Positions 52,936 to 60,854 of a stretch of DNA of 64,000 nucleotides are shown here, piece after piece. The notes under the pieces were generated by a model, which was not told the DNA's origin, did no database searches, and saw nothing but the letters and a program-made list of their open reading frames with translations. The position numbers were made by a program, and so were the translations under genes. Positions within the stretch are counted from its first letter, which is position 1. Each line of letters begins with the position of its first letter. Source of the DNA: Sediminibacillus terrae (lineage in GTDB: Bacteria > Bacillota > Bacilli > Bacillales > Amphibacillaceae); NCBI RefSeq assembly GCF_009602435.1, contig NZ_VZDQ01000011.1, positions 186,001-250,000 on the forward strand, read 5' to 3'.

Positions 52936-54072
52936 TTAAGGCTTCAAAACGACTTTAATACAGTCTTCCGTCTTCGTATCAAATATTTCATACCCGTGTT
53001 TTGCTTCATGCAATGGCAGCGTGTGCGTTATAATGTCGCTTAAATCAACTTTTCGTCGGGAAATAAGCTCGTGAAGGTATGGCATATAGTGGATGACAGG
53101 CGCTTGTCCAGTTCGGATGTTTACATTTCTCTCAAATATATCTCCGAAAGGAAATGCATTATATCTGGCAGAATAGACACCTGTGACTTGAATATTACCA
53201 CCTTTTCGTACAGCCTGACTGGCCATTACCAATGCCCCCATCGAGCCACCTTGCAGTTTCAATCCGGAAGCGAGAAATTCCAGATCAGTCATTTTTCCAT
53301 CCATACCCACACAATCTATGACGACATCCGCCCCGCCTTTGGTCATTTCATGAAGATAAGCACCGGCATTTTGATGGTCTTCAAAATTGACGATTTCCAC
53401 CCGGTTCGTCCGTTTCGCATGTTCCAGTCGATAACCGACGTAGTCAACGGCAATCACTCGTTTTGCCCCTTTCAGCCAGGCGAATTTCTGAGCTAAAAGT
53501 CCGACCGGACCACAGCCTAAAATGATGACTGTATCTCCTTCCTTCATGCCGGAGTTATCGACACTCCAGTACGCCGTAGATCCCGCATCCGATAGCAATA
53601 CCAGGTTATCGTCGTCCACTTCACTATCTTCGGGGATTTTAAACGGAGTGAAGTTACCATAGGGTACCCGCATGTATTCTGCTTGTCCACCAGGGTAGCC
53701 TCCAGTAGTGCCTGAGTATCCGAAATAGGCACCCATCTCGCCATTATCATTGGCGTTGTCGCATTGGCTTTCCAACTGGTTTTCACAAAACCAGCACTTT
53801 CCGCAGCTGACGTTGAACGGTACCACGACACGGTCGCCTTTTTTCACCTTGGTGACCTCTGGCCCTGCTTCTTCCACGATCCCCATCGGTTCATGTCCTA
53901 TGATGTAATTTTCTTGGGTGTTGGGAATCATGCCATGTATCAAATGTAAATCGGAGCCACAGATGGCGGTATTGGTCAGTTTCACTATGACGTCATCGGG
54001 TTTCTCTATTTTGGGAGCCTCGACGTCTTTGACGACAACATTTTTCACTCCCTGATACGTTACTGCTTTCAT
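52936..54072 (-). CDS. adhB: Zinc-dependent alcohol dehydrogenase, AdhB type
   Basis: The 378-residue MDR enzyme has catalytic-zinc ligands in ICGSDLHLIHG and GHEPMG, structural-zinc cysteines CGKCWFCENQLESQC, and the NAD loop GCGPVGLLAQKFAWLKGAKRVIAVD. Length and sequence match B. subtilis AdhB, which sits in a cluster with the coat-like genes yraD-G, as here. The ATG at 54072 follows GGAGGAGATAGAGACC. Possibly made during sporulation; substrate unknown. Confidence 0.88.
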   Translation of the reverse strand: MKAVTYQGVKNVVVKDVEAPKIEKPDDVIVKLTNTAICGSDLHLIHGMIPNTQENYIIGHEPMGIVEEAGPEVTKVKKGDRVVVPFNVSCGKCWFCENQLESQCDNANDNGEMGAYFGYSGTTGGYPGGQAEYMRVPYGNFTPFKIPEDSEVDDDNLVLLSDAGSTAYWSVDNSGMKEGDTVIILGCGPVGLLAQKFAWLKGAKRVIAVDYVGYRLEHAKRTNRVEIVNFEDHQNAGAYLHEMTKGGADVVIDCVGMDGKMTDLEFLASGLKLQGGSMGALVMASQAVRKGGNIQVTGVYSARYNAFPFGDIFERNVNIRTGQAPVIHYMPYLHELISRRKVDLSDIITHTLPLHEAKHGYEIFDTKTEDCIKVVLKP

Positions 54073-54097
54073 GGTCTCTATCTCCTCCGTTTTCCTC

Positions 54098-54457
54098 TTA
54101 TTGCGGTGGTGTCGGGAACAGACCTTTCCGGTTATTATTTTCAGGAAACAGGTCGAGGCCGGCAATATCGACCGCGGTCTGAGCGGATTTCAAATCAAGC
54201 ATTTGCTGTTCGGCAACGTCATATGGATGGAACCATTTTTTCCTTACCATCAAATCAGTGACTTCCGTTTGAAAATCGAGGGCAGCTTCCATTTGGTTCC
54301 GAATGGTCGTGCGTACCTCCGGACTGGCAGCCTCCGTCAAAGCTACTGCATGGTTGCGAATGGCTTCCTTGATGGTGATAAGCAAGTCGAGCGCTATCGC
54401 TGAATCGATTTTCTCCGGCATGCCGACCGAATTGATTGGATCTAAGTAATCATTCAT
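54098..54457 (-). CDS. CotF/YraF-like spore coat protein
   Basis: The 119-residue protein has the CotF-type helical pattern: DSAIALDLLITIKEAIRNHAVALTEAASPEVRTTIRNQMEAALDFQTEVTDLMVRKKWFHPYDVAEQQMLDLKSAQTAVD. It lies between adhB and a small partner gene, as yraF does in B. subtilis. Its sequence is clearly paralogous to the 98-residue protein at 55007. A spore coat location is inferred from the family. Confidence 0.82.
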   Translation of the reverse strand: MNDYLDPINSVGMPEKIDSAIALDLLITIKEAIRNHAVALTEAASPEVRTTIRNQMEAALDFQTEVTDLMVRKKWFHPYDVAEQQMLDLKSAQTAVDIAGLDLFPENNNRKGLFPTPPQ

Positions 54458-54472
54458 TTATTACACCTCCAT

Positions 54473-54679
54473 TCACTGTGTCTTTGCGTATGGATAAAGA
54501 CGCTGAATCTGTTTAATGTCCATAACCGACATTTCGACGTTTTTTTCCAGCAGTGCGCGAAGATCCTGGTCGAATACAATTCCCTGCATCATTTTGGCTT
54601 TTAACAAGGCAACAGTCTTTAAATTCAACAATTCATGCAAATCCATGGTTTCATGAAAAGCTAAGTCTTCCTGTCCCAT
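54473..54679 (-). CDS. YraG/YraE-like small coat-associated protein (68 aa)
   Basis: The 68-residue helical protein (LAFHETMDLHELLNLKTVALLKAKMMQGIVFDQDLRALLEKNVEMSVMDIKQIQRLY) resembles the N-terminal half of CotF-like proteins and pairs with the downstream gene. The start lies behind TAGGAGG. A paralogue of the same length is encoded divergently at 54804. Confidence 0.78.
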   Translation of the reverse strand: MGQEDLAFHETMDLHELLNLKTVALLKAKMMQGIVFDQDLRALLEKNVEMSVMDIKQIQRLYPYAKTQ

Positions 54680-54803
54680 CGGAATCCTCCTAGAATGTAA
54701 TAAACTAAGTGATAGTTTCTCTCAAGCCGCTAAGTTTATACGCTGAATAATTGCGGTAAAGTGATGCAGTCTAAAAAAAACAAAAAAGATGGGAAGTGAA
54801 CAA

Positions 54804-55010
54804 ATGACGAATCAATTGGCACTCCATGAACGGTTAGAACTGCATGAAATACTTACGTTCAAAAATTTGTGTCTGACAAAGTCTTCCACCATGCATGGAT
54901 TGGTAGGATGTAAGCAGTTGAAATCGATCTTGGAAACAGATGTCAGTGAAGGAAAGGTGCATATAGAACAATTGAATCAGTTGTTAGAACAAGAGGGGGA
55001 AGGGGCATGA
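54804..55010 (+). CDS. YraE-like small coat-associated protein (68 aa)
   Basis: The 68-residue protein (LALHERLELHEILTFKNLCLTKSSTMHGLVGCKQLKSILETDVSEGKVHIEQLNQLL) is the paralogue of the divergent gene at 54473. The ATG at 54804 lies behind GGGAAGTG. Its end overlaps the next start by four bases (ATGA), so translation is coupled. Confidence 0.78.
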   Translation: MTNQLALHERLELHEILTFKNLCLTKSSTMHGLVGCKQLKSILETDVSEGKVHIEQLNQLLEQEGEGA

Positions 55011-55303
55011 CAAACATGCTGCAGAAAGTGGCCGGATTGAGCGGGATGACGGATCAGGTAATCGCAACCGATTTTTTGATTACCACTAAATCCGCTGTAC
55101 GGAATATGACATTCGCGTTGACTGAGGCCGCAACTCCGGAAGTAAGAGATGTTTTGCGGACCCAATTGAATTACGCCATTGAAGCCCATGAAAAAATCAG
55201 CCACTATATGATGGATAAAGGCTACTATCATCCAAGCGATTTGGAAGAGCAGCTCGAGGTGGACTTGAAGACCTCCAAAGCGGCATTAAAATTGGCGGAT
55301 TGA
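55007..55303 (+). CDS. YraD-like CotF-family spore coat protein
   Basis: The 98-residue protein (MTDQVIATDFLITTKSAVRNMTFALTEAATPEVRDVLRTQLNYAIEAHEKISHYMMDKGYYHPSDLEEQLEVDLKTSKAALKLAD) is a CotF-type helical protein and paralogue of 54098. With 54804 it forms a second, divergent small-large pair. Coat location inferred. Confidence 0.82.
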   Translation: MTNMLQKVAGLSGMTDQVIATDFLITTKSAVRNMTFALTEAATPEVRDVLRTQLNYAIEAHEKISHYMMDKGYYHPSDLEEQLEVDLKTSKAALKLAD

Positions 55304-55333
55304 ACGAAAGGACTACAAAAAAGGACCTAGTCT

Positions 55334-55470
55334 CTTCTATATAGAATTCGAGTGCGCCTGTTTAAGGTGCGCTGGCTAATTCCGCCAGACCTTATGGCAA
55401 CCTTTTCCGACAAACTTATGACGTGTCTCGACCCGACGTGTCGGTCTTTTGCCACACAGAGACTTAGCTG
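55334..55470 (+). ncRNA. Structured noncoding element of unknown type
   Basis: A GC-rich stretch without reading frame contains short inverted blocks: GTGCGCCTG/AAGGTGCGC, CTGGC/GCCAG, and CCGACA...TGTCGG around CTCGACCCGACGTG. It looks more conserved and structured than ordinary spacer. Its strand is not certain. It lies between the yraD-like gene and a family B repeat. The class is not recognised. Confidence 0.35.
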
Positions 55471-55537
55471 AAGAACTCAAAGGAATCAGTGCTGAGGCTG
55501 GATATCTCTGAATTTTATTCTTATCTTTTAAAAAGTG

Positions 55538-55620
55538 GCTGGGACAAAAGCTTGGCCACCAAAACAAAAACCGAACGATTCGTTCGGTTTTTATGTTGGT
55601 AACGATGCATTTGTCCCAGT
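55538..55620 (+). repeat. Double-hairpin repeat, family B copy 3 (best preserved)
   Basis: Outer arms CTGGGACAA (55539-55547) and TTGTCCCAG (55611-55619) enclose CCACCAAAACAAAAACC and a palindrome AAACCGAACGA/TTCGTTCGGTTT (55568-55590). The inner hairpin with its T-run is terminator-like in both directions, serving the convergent yraD-like and Rieske genes. Confidence 0.75.
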
Positions 55621-55646
55621 TTCTTTTCTTTAAACACGTTGCCCCT

Positions 55647-57221
55647 TCAGTAACCGGAATCCTCTGAAAAAATATTATCGAAGAAAGTATGTTCATCTTT
55701 TTGCAGCGGCTTTTCGGCTGGTCCTTCCACCACTTCTCCCGTATAAGAAAATCTGGACCCATGACATGGACAATCCCACGTGCGGTCACCATGGTTCCAA
55801 TTCACTTCACACCCCATATGGGTACAGGTCGTATCCACGACATGCACTTCTCCTCGGTCATCCCGATAGGCACCTTTGCGCTTGCCATGGATGGTGACAG
55901 CCGCTCCCTGGTCCCTCGACAAGTCATGGACTTTTTTCACCGGCAATTCAAGCTTCCCCTTGATTAAGTGCTTGGCCACGTCTACATTCTCTTTGATGAA
56001 TTTTCGCGCTCTCGGATCGGCTTGGAAACGTGACGGGGCAAACAAGGAACGGTATGGTGATTTTTTATCCATCACGATGTCCCTCAGCAGCCTCGCTGCT
56101 AAAGTGCCGCTAGTCATCCCCCACTTCCGGTATCCAGTGGCGATTAGTACGTTCGGCTGGCCGGCGGTCACCTCCCCGATATAAGGAATTTTATCGAGCG
56201 TTGTCAAATCCTGTGCCGACCAGCGATAGAGGATTTGCTTCGAGTGCAAAACTTTCTCACTGAAGGAAACCAGCGCTTTATAATATTCCAGCGTGTCCTT
56301 TCCCTGTCCGGTTTTATGACTTTCGCCTCCTACCAGCACGATGTTTTCTTTGCCCGCAGTTGCGGCGCGAAGAGAACGGCTCGGCTGATCGACGCTCAGA
56401 TACATACCGCCAGGATAGTCTTGTTCCGACTTAACAGCCATCAGATAAGAGCGATCCGCATACATTCTTGTCGAGTATAGGCCTGTGCCCTCATAAAAAG
56501 GGAAATGCGTGCAAGCCAAAACATGATCACCTGTCACACGAAAACCGTCTCTTGTTAAAACAGCGGTGCCTTTGTCTGTACGTTCTACATTTACAGCGGT
56601 TGTCCTTTCATAGATTTGACCACCTGATTTTTCAGTTGTTTCCAAGAGTTTTACCAGGTAATGCAACGGATGATATTGCGCCTGATTTTTCATGGAAAGG
56701 ACATTCTCCACCTTTTGATCAAACGGAATTTCACTTTGCAGCTCGCCACTGATTCCGAGTTTTTGATAGGCATCGTATTCTTTTTCCAGCTTTTTGGCAT
56801 AGTCTGCGCTGGTCGCATACAGATAAGCTTCCTGCCGGATAAATCCGCATTGGATATCATGTTCTTTTACCGTTTCAGCGATAAATTCAAGAGCATCTGT
56901 GTTTGCTTGGTAATAATGCCCGGCTGCCTCTTCTCCGAAATGACTGATCAATTCATCGTAAATCAAATTATGCTGGGCCGTTATTTTGGCAGTGGTATGG
57001 CCAGTCGTTCCATTCAACAACCGATCGCCTTCCAGCAAAGCGACCTTCACTCCTTCCTTGACGAGCAAATACGCGGCTGTTATTCCAGTAATTCCTCCGC
57101 CAACGATGACGACATCGACCTGTATATCTTCTTGTAAAGGAGAGTATTGTGGGATTTCCGAGCTCTCCAGCCAATAAGAGTCCGGAAATTTCGGCAATAC
57201 CTTTTCGCCTTTCTTCACCAT
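55647..57221 (-). CDS. yhfW: FAD-dependent oxidoreductase with C-terminal Rieske domain
   Basis: The 524-residue protein has an FAD-binding DAO-type domain (VDVVIVGGGITGITAAYLLVKEGVKVALLEGDRLLNGTTGHTTAKIT) and a C-terminal Rieske [2Fe-2S] domain with ligands C466 and H468 (CTHMGC) and C484 and H487 (CPCHGSRF). This fusion matches B. subtilis YhfW. The substrate is unknown; such proteins may oxidise amines and pass electrons through the iron-sulfur centre. The start lies behind TTGGAGGGATACCC. Confidence 0.88.
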   Translation of the reverse strand: MVKKGEKVLPKFPDSYWLESSEIPQYSPLQEDIQVDVVIVGGGITGITAAYLLVKEGVKVALLEGDRLLNGTTGHTTAKITAQHNLIYDELISHFGEEAAGHYYQANTDALEFIAETVKEHDIQCGFIRQEAYLYATSADYAKKLEKEYDAYQKLGISGELQSEIPFDQKVENVLSMKNQAQYHPLHYLVKLLETTEKSGGQIYERTTAVNVERTDKGTAVLTRDGFRVTGDHVLACTHFPFYEGTGLYSTRMYADRSYLMAVKSEQDYPGGMYLSVDQPSRSLRAATAGKENIVLVGGESHKTGQGKDTLEYYKALVSFSEKVLHSKQILYRWSAQDLTTLDKIPYIGEVTAGQPNVLIATGYRKWGMTSGTLAARLLRDIVMDKKSPYRSLFAPSRFQADPRARKFIKENVDVAKHLIKGKLELPVKKVHDLSRDQGAAVTIHGKRKGAYRDDRGEVHVVDTTCTHMGCEVNWNHGDRTWDCPCHGSRFSYTGEVVEGPAEKPLQKDEHTFFDNIFSEDSGY

Positions 57222-57274
57222 GGGTATCCCTCCAAGTAAAAACTATTCACCTGTATTGTTCACTTGGGAAGGGA

Positions 57275-57283
57275 GATTATACC
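57275..57283 (-). promoter_or_regulatory. Extended -10 promoter of the Rieske oxidoreductase gene
   Basis: The minus strand reads TGGTATAAT, an extended -10 box, about 55 bases upstream of the start. No good -35 is needed for this type. Confidence 0.5.
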
Positions 57284-57436
57284 ATTTTTTACGTTAAACA
57301 TGATTCACCCATACCAAAGTGGCTTCATTCGATTAAAATGTTGATGGTCCTCCTGGACAACCGCCAACCGCTCGAGCATGTTTTCCAGTTAAAAATATAT
57401 CAAACCGCTAGTGAAAAAAACGGAAATGAACATGTG

Positions 57437-57478
57437 AAAACAGAAGCGGGCTGGACAAAGGTCCGCTTCTGTTTTATT
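57437..57478. terminator. Terminator after the ectoine operon
   Basis: Perfect 13-base arms AAAACAGAAGCGG (57437-57449) and CCGCTTCTGTTTT (57463-57475) lie about 65 bases downstream of the doeA-like stop. Confidence 0.82.
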
Positions 57479-57540
57479 CGGATTGCTTGCACTTACATTT
57501 GTCACTACGTCGATTTCTGTCCCCTTAGCCTAAGAAGCAG

Positions 57541-58704
57541 TTACTTGACAAATAGTTTTCGCGGAAAATCGGTCAACGTGGCGCTTCCTGTTTCGGTGAC
57601 CTGGAACGTCTCACTGATTTCCATCCCGTAGTTGTCGAACCAAATGCCGGGAATCAAATGAAAGGTCATGTTCGGCCGGAGTATCGTTTTGTCGCCTGCA
57701 CGGAGACTGGCAGTATGCTCGCCCCAGTCAGGAGGATAGCTGAGACCAACAGAGTAACCGATCCGCGAATCTTTGATGAATCCGTGTTTTGCGATGGATC
57801 TCCTCCAAACTTCCTCTATTTCCTCACAGGTGAATCCTGGCTTTACAGCGTTCAGGGCGTCATTCAACCCCTCCACCACTACTTCTGCCAAGTCCTTCAC
57901 TTTTTCCGTCGGCTTTCCAAGACTCACAGTCCGGGCTAACGGAGCGTGGTACCGTTGATAACAACCTGCTAGTTCGACGATTACCGTATCTCTTATCTTG
58001 TAAGGCTGATCTGACCAAGTAATGTGCGGAGAAGAGGTCCTTTTCCCTGCCGGAAGAAGCGGAACGATTGCGGGATAATCGCCGCCGAAGCTGGAAGTAC
58101 CGCTGATTTGGGCATGATAAATGTCGGCCACCGCATCATTTTCCCTGCGTCCGGGCTCGATTGCTTCCACCGCCTTCTCCATTGTCTGCCCGGCAATCAT
58201 TGCCGCTTTTTGCATGAGGTGAATTTCTTTGTCCGATTTTACCATCCGTAAATAATTGACCAAAAGTGTAGCATCGTGAAATACCGCGTTTGGCAGCCCT
58301 ATTTCCAGTTGGATCAGCGCTTTGGCGGTGAAGTAATAGTTCTCCAATTCCACACCGATACGGCAGTTTCCTTTTCCCATTTTATCCAGGACCCTGGCAA
58401 TCGCATCCATCGGGTGCAATATCGCGGATTGGATATAATCCTCGTTATAAAATAAAATATGCCGGTGCTGAAGCCAGGTGGTTTCCTTCGCTGCATTTGC
58501 ATCCTGCTTCCGGCCAATCCAGCGTGGTTCTTCTTCTTCAGGCAGGACGACCACCATTTGGTGAACGTAAAACGACCATGCATTATAGCCGGTCAGGTAA
58601 TTCATATTGGATGGATTAGTGACCAGCAGCACTTCGATACCGTCAATCGCCATTTGTTCCTTTGTCCGTTTTAGACGTTCTTTATATTCTTCCTTCGTGA
58701 ACAC
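57541..58704 (-). CDS. doeA: Ectoine hydrolase (EutD/DoeA), M24-type fold
   Basis: The 387-residue protein of the Xaa-Pro peptidase fold has the DoeA-type start VTNPSNMNYLTGYNAWSFYVHQMVVV. Its M24 domain includes DTVIVELAGCYQRYHAPLARTVSLGK and IGYSVGLSYPPDWGEHTASL. The metal ligands of true M24 peptidases are mostly replaced, as in ectoine hydrolases. It opens the ectoine ring to N-acetyl-2,4-diaminobutyrate. The start is GTG behind AGGGGGGCTG. It follows eutC by 25 bases. Confidence 0.82.
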   Translation of the reverse strand: MFTKEEYKERLKRTKEQMAIDGIEVLLVTNPSNMNYLTGYNAWSFYVHQMVVVLPEEEEPRWIGRKQDANAAKETTWLQHRHILFYNEDYIQSAILHPMDAIARVLDKMGKGNCRIGVELENYYFTAKALIQLEIGLPNAVFHDATLLVNYLRMVKSDKEIHLMQKAAMIAGQTMEKAVEAIEPGRRENDAVADIYHAQISGTSSFGGDYPAIVPLLPAGKRTSSPHITWSDQPYKIRDTVIVELAGCYQRYHAPLARTVSLGKPTEKVKDLAEVVVEGLNDALNAVKPGFTCEEIEEVWRRSIAKHGFIKDSRIGYSVGLSYPPDWGEHTASLRAGDKTILRPNMTFHLIPGIWFDNYGMEISETFQVTETGSATLTDFPRKLFVK

Positions 58705-58728
58705 AGCCAGCCCCCCTGCCTTCGATTT

Positions 58729-59706
58729 TCAATAAGTCGTCCCTGCGCCATTTTCAACAAGCAATTGATAGGCATAAGCAGCAATCATTGTATCCTGCAC
58801 ACCTGTTCCAGTTAAATCACAAACAGTGATGGTGTCTAACTCCTTTCTTGCCGGGCTCACTCCCGAAATTATCGCCCCTAATTCCTCGATAGGTGTTCGT
58901 CTGTCCAAGGCATTGGCTTTATCGGCATGATGGAGCTCGCCGAGGCTGCGGCACTGCGATTCGCTGTCACAGACAATTCTATCCGCTTTTTTAAAAATAG
59001 CAGGATCCAACTCATTCTTGTGCGGGGCATCTGCTCCTACTGCTGTAATATGCAGTCCGGGATGGAGCCATTCTGCCTGAACCAAAGGAGACTCTGCGGA
59101 TGTCGTGGTGATCACCAGACTGCTCTTTTGGACTACCTCTTCTGCCGTGCCGCAGACAATCACTTCCCCCTCGTAAAAACCTCTTACATCTTCAGCAAAT
59201 CTACAAACATTAGCAGCATTCCGGCCGTGGACGAACAACTTGGAAAACCGTCGGACTAACTGCAATGCTTCCAGCTGATAGCGCGACTGGGCACCTGTTC
59301 CGATCATTCCTACTGCCTCCACTGCCTCATTGGCCAATAAATCAGCTGCAACAGCTCCGGCCGCTGCAGTACGTAAATGTGTCAGATAACCATTGTCCAG
59401 CAGTACCGCCAACGGCATGCCTGTTTCCGCACTGAATAGAAGCATCATCCCGTTTCCGCTCGGAAGTCCTAATTGACTATTTTTAAAGAAGCCTGTCGAC
59501 ATTTTCACCGCAAACTGCTCCACACCGTGTATGTAGGCAGATTTAATATCGATTTCTCCATGCTGTTCCGGAAAATCGATACGCATGATGGGCGGCATGG
59601 ACACCTCCCCTGCAAATAAGCGGGAGAATCCTGTCTCGACAGCTTTCATTATTTGCAGGTTTTGCTGGACATGAGCACGAATTTGGGCTTCCGTACAAAC
59701 AATCAT
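58729..59706 (-). CDS. eutC: Ectoine utilization protein EutC (ornithine cyclodeaminase family)
   Basis: The 325-residue protein has the cyclodeaminase/mu-crystallin pattern: GEVSMPPIMRIDFPEQHGEIDIKSAYI, AVKMSTGFFKN, HLRTAAAGAVAADLLANEAVEAVGMIGTGAQSRYQLEAL and VGADAPHKNELDP. In ectoine loci, EutC acts with EutB on hydroxyectoine. Its start overlaps eutB by four bases (ATGA). The identity rests mainly on the EutB-EutC-EutD order. Confidence 0.8.
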   Translation of the reverse strand: MIVCTEAQIRAHVQQNLQIMKAVETGFSRLFAGEVSMPPIMRIDFPEQHGEIDIKSAYIHGVEQFAVKMSTGFFKNSQLGLPSGNGMMLLFSAETGMPLAVLLDNGYLTHLRTAAAGAVAADLLANEAVEAVGMIGTGAQSRYQLEALQLVRRFSKLFVHGRNAANVCRFAEDVRGFYEGEVIVCGTAEEVVQKSSLVITTTSAESPLVQAEWLHPGLHITAVGADAPHKNELDPAIFKKADRIVCDSESQCRSLGELHHADKANALDRRTPIEELGAIISGVSPARKELDTITVCDLTGTGVQDTMIAAYAYQLLVENGAGTTY

Positions 59707-60683
59707 TCCTGTTCTCCCTCCCTTGCCTTCCTAAATTGTTGCCAATCCAGATTATTGCCGGTAACCATGATGGCAGTGGACTTTTTCCTGGCCGATCGTT
59801 CCTTCAACACAGCGGCAACACCTGCCGCTCCCGCCCCCTCCGCCACAATCCGCTCCTGTTCAAGCAAAAAGGTCATCGCCCTGACGATGTTCCGTTCCGA
59901 AAGAAGGATTAACCGATCCATATATTGCTGTACCATCGTAAATGTATAAAGATTATCCAGATTGATTCCTCCCAGCAGACTGTCCGCTACCGTTTTTTTC
60001 TCTGGCAAGTCGATTGGCTGTCCCTCTTTAAGACTCTCATACATGGCGGATGCCCCTTCGATCGATACTCCTGTTACCAGTACGTCTGGCTTTAGTTGTT
60101 TTAATGTAAATCCGATTCCGGCTATCAGTCCTCCCCCTGATACTGGAATAATCACCTCTTCCAGTTCCGGCAGGTCGTCTAACAGTTCAAGAGCGATTGT
60201 TCCCTGGCCGGCGATAATGTCCCGATCGTCGAAGGGCGGTATGATCGTCAGGCCATCCTGTTCCTGCAATTGCTGGCAACGTCGGGCCGCATCGTCCTGA
60301 CCATCGCCGACAATCTCGATTCTCGCCCCCAGCCTTTGAAGGGCTGCTATTTTCGCTTGCGGGACTCGATTGGAAATACAAATCACAGCCGGGATGGACA
60401 GCTTCCGGGCGATAAATGAAACAGCCATGCCATGGTTGCCAGTCGAGTAGGTCGTGACCCCCTGCCTGCGTTGTGCTTCTGTAAGCTGCAGCATTTTATT
60501 TGCCGCTCCCCTTATTTTGAAAGAGCCAACCTCATTGATTGTTTCTAACTTTAAATATGCGTCCATCCCAGCATGCTCCGAGAGTACAGGTGCTTTAAGC
60601 AGCGGAGTTTTTGCGACAAGCTTCGAAATCCGTTCTTGGGCAAGACGTATATCGCTCAATGCCACTTCATGATTGCTATTCAT
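59703..60683 (-). CDS. eutB: Hydroxyectoine utilization dehydratase EutB (threonine dehydratase-like)
   Basis: The 326-residue PLP enzyme has the lysine in VGSFKIRGA (K56), YSTGNHGMAVSFIARKL, and the phosphate-binding loop IIPVSGGGLIAGIGF. On its own it would be called a threonine/serine dehydratase; the eutC and doeA genes after it favour EutB, which helps remove the hydroxyl of 5-hydroxyectoine. First gene of the operon, behind AGGGAGGTCCTGT. No eutA and no ectoine-type regulator (EnuR) is adjacent. Confidence 0.78.
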   Translation of the reverse strand: MNSNHEVALSDIRLAQERISKLVAKTPLLKAPVLSEHAGMDAYLKLETINEVGSFKIRGAANKMLQLTEAQRRQGVTTYSTGNHGMAVSFIARKLSIPAVICISNRVPQAKIAALQRLGARIEIVGDGQDDAARRCQQLQEQDGLTIIPPFDDRDIIAGQGTIALELLDDLPELEEVIIPVSGGGLIAGIGFTLKQLKPDVLVTGVSIEGASAMYESLKEGQPIDLPEKKTVADSLLGGINLDNLYTFTMVQQYMDRLILLSERNIVRAMTFLLEQERIVAEGAGAAGVAAVLKERSARKKSTAIMVTGNNLDWQQFRKAREGEQE

Positions 60684-60802
60684 ACAGGACCTCCCTGCAA
60701 ATGGTCATTTCTACATTTATATATCGCGTTCATCCCGTCTATGCTTGTGAATCGATTTTACGCCGGTTCAAATTTTTCTCGTAGACGATAGAGCTGTGAT
60801 AG

Positions 60803-60816
60803 GATGAAAACGTTAG
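60803..60816 (+). promoter_or_regulatory. Weak cre-like site upstream of the quinone oxidoreductase gene
   Basis: TGAAAACGTTAGGG matches the cre consensus except the last two bases. It lies about 40 bases before the start codon. Weak evidence. Confidence 0.25.
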
Positions 60817-60854
60817 GGAATCATTAAAAATACCTGGTGATAAAGGAGTCTTTC

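Larger units (their letters stand above)
57222..57540. other. Intergenic region with promoter and terminator
   Basis: It holds the yhfW promoter and the terminator of the ectoine operon. A 24-codon minus-strand frame beginning MLERLAVVQEDHQHFNRMKP is present without a good ribosome site, so I do not call it a gene. Confidence 0.5.

Noticed and set aside
57320-57400. A 24-codon minus-strand frame (MLERLAVVQEDHQHFNRMKP...)
   Set aside because: Protein-like composition but only a weak ribosome site (CTGGAAAAC) and no recognised relatives, so it was not called.
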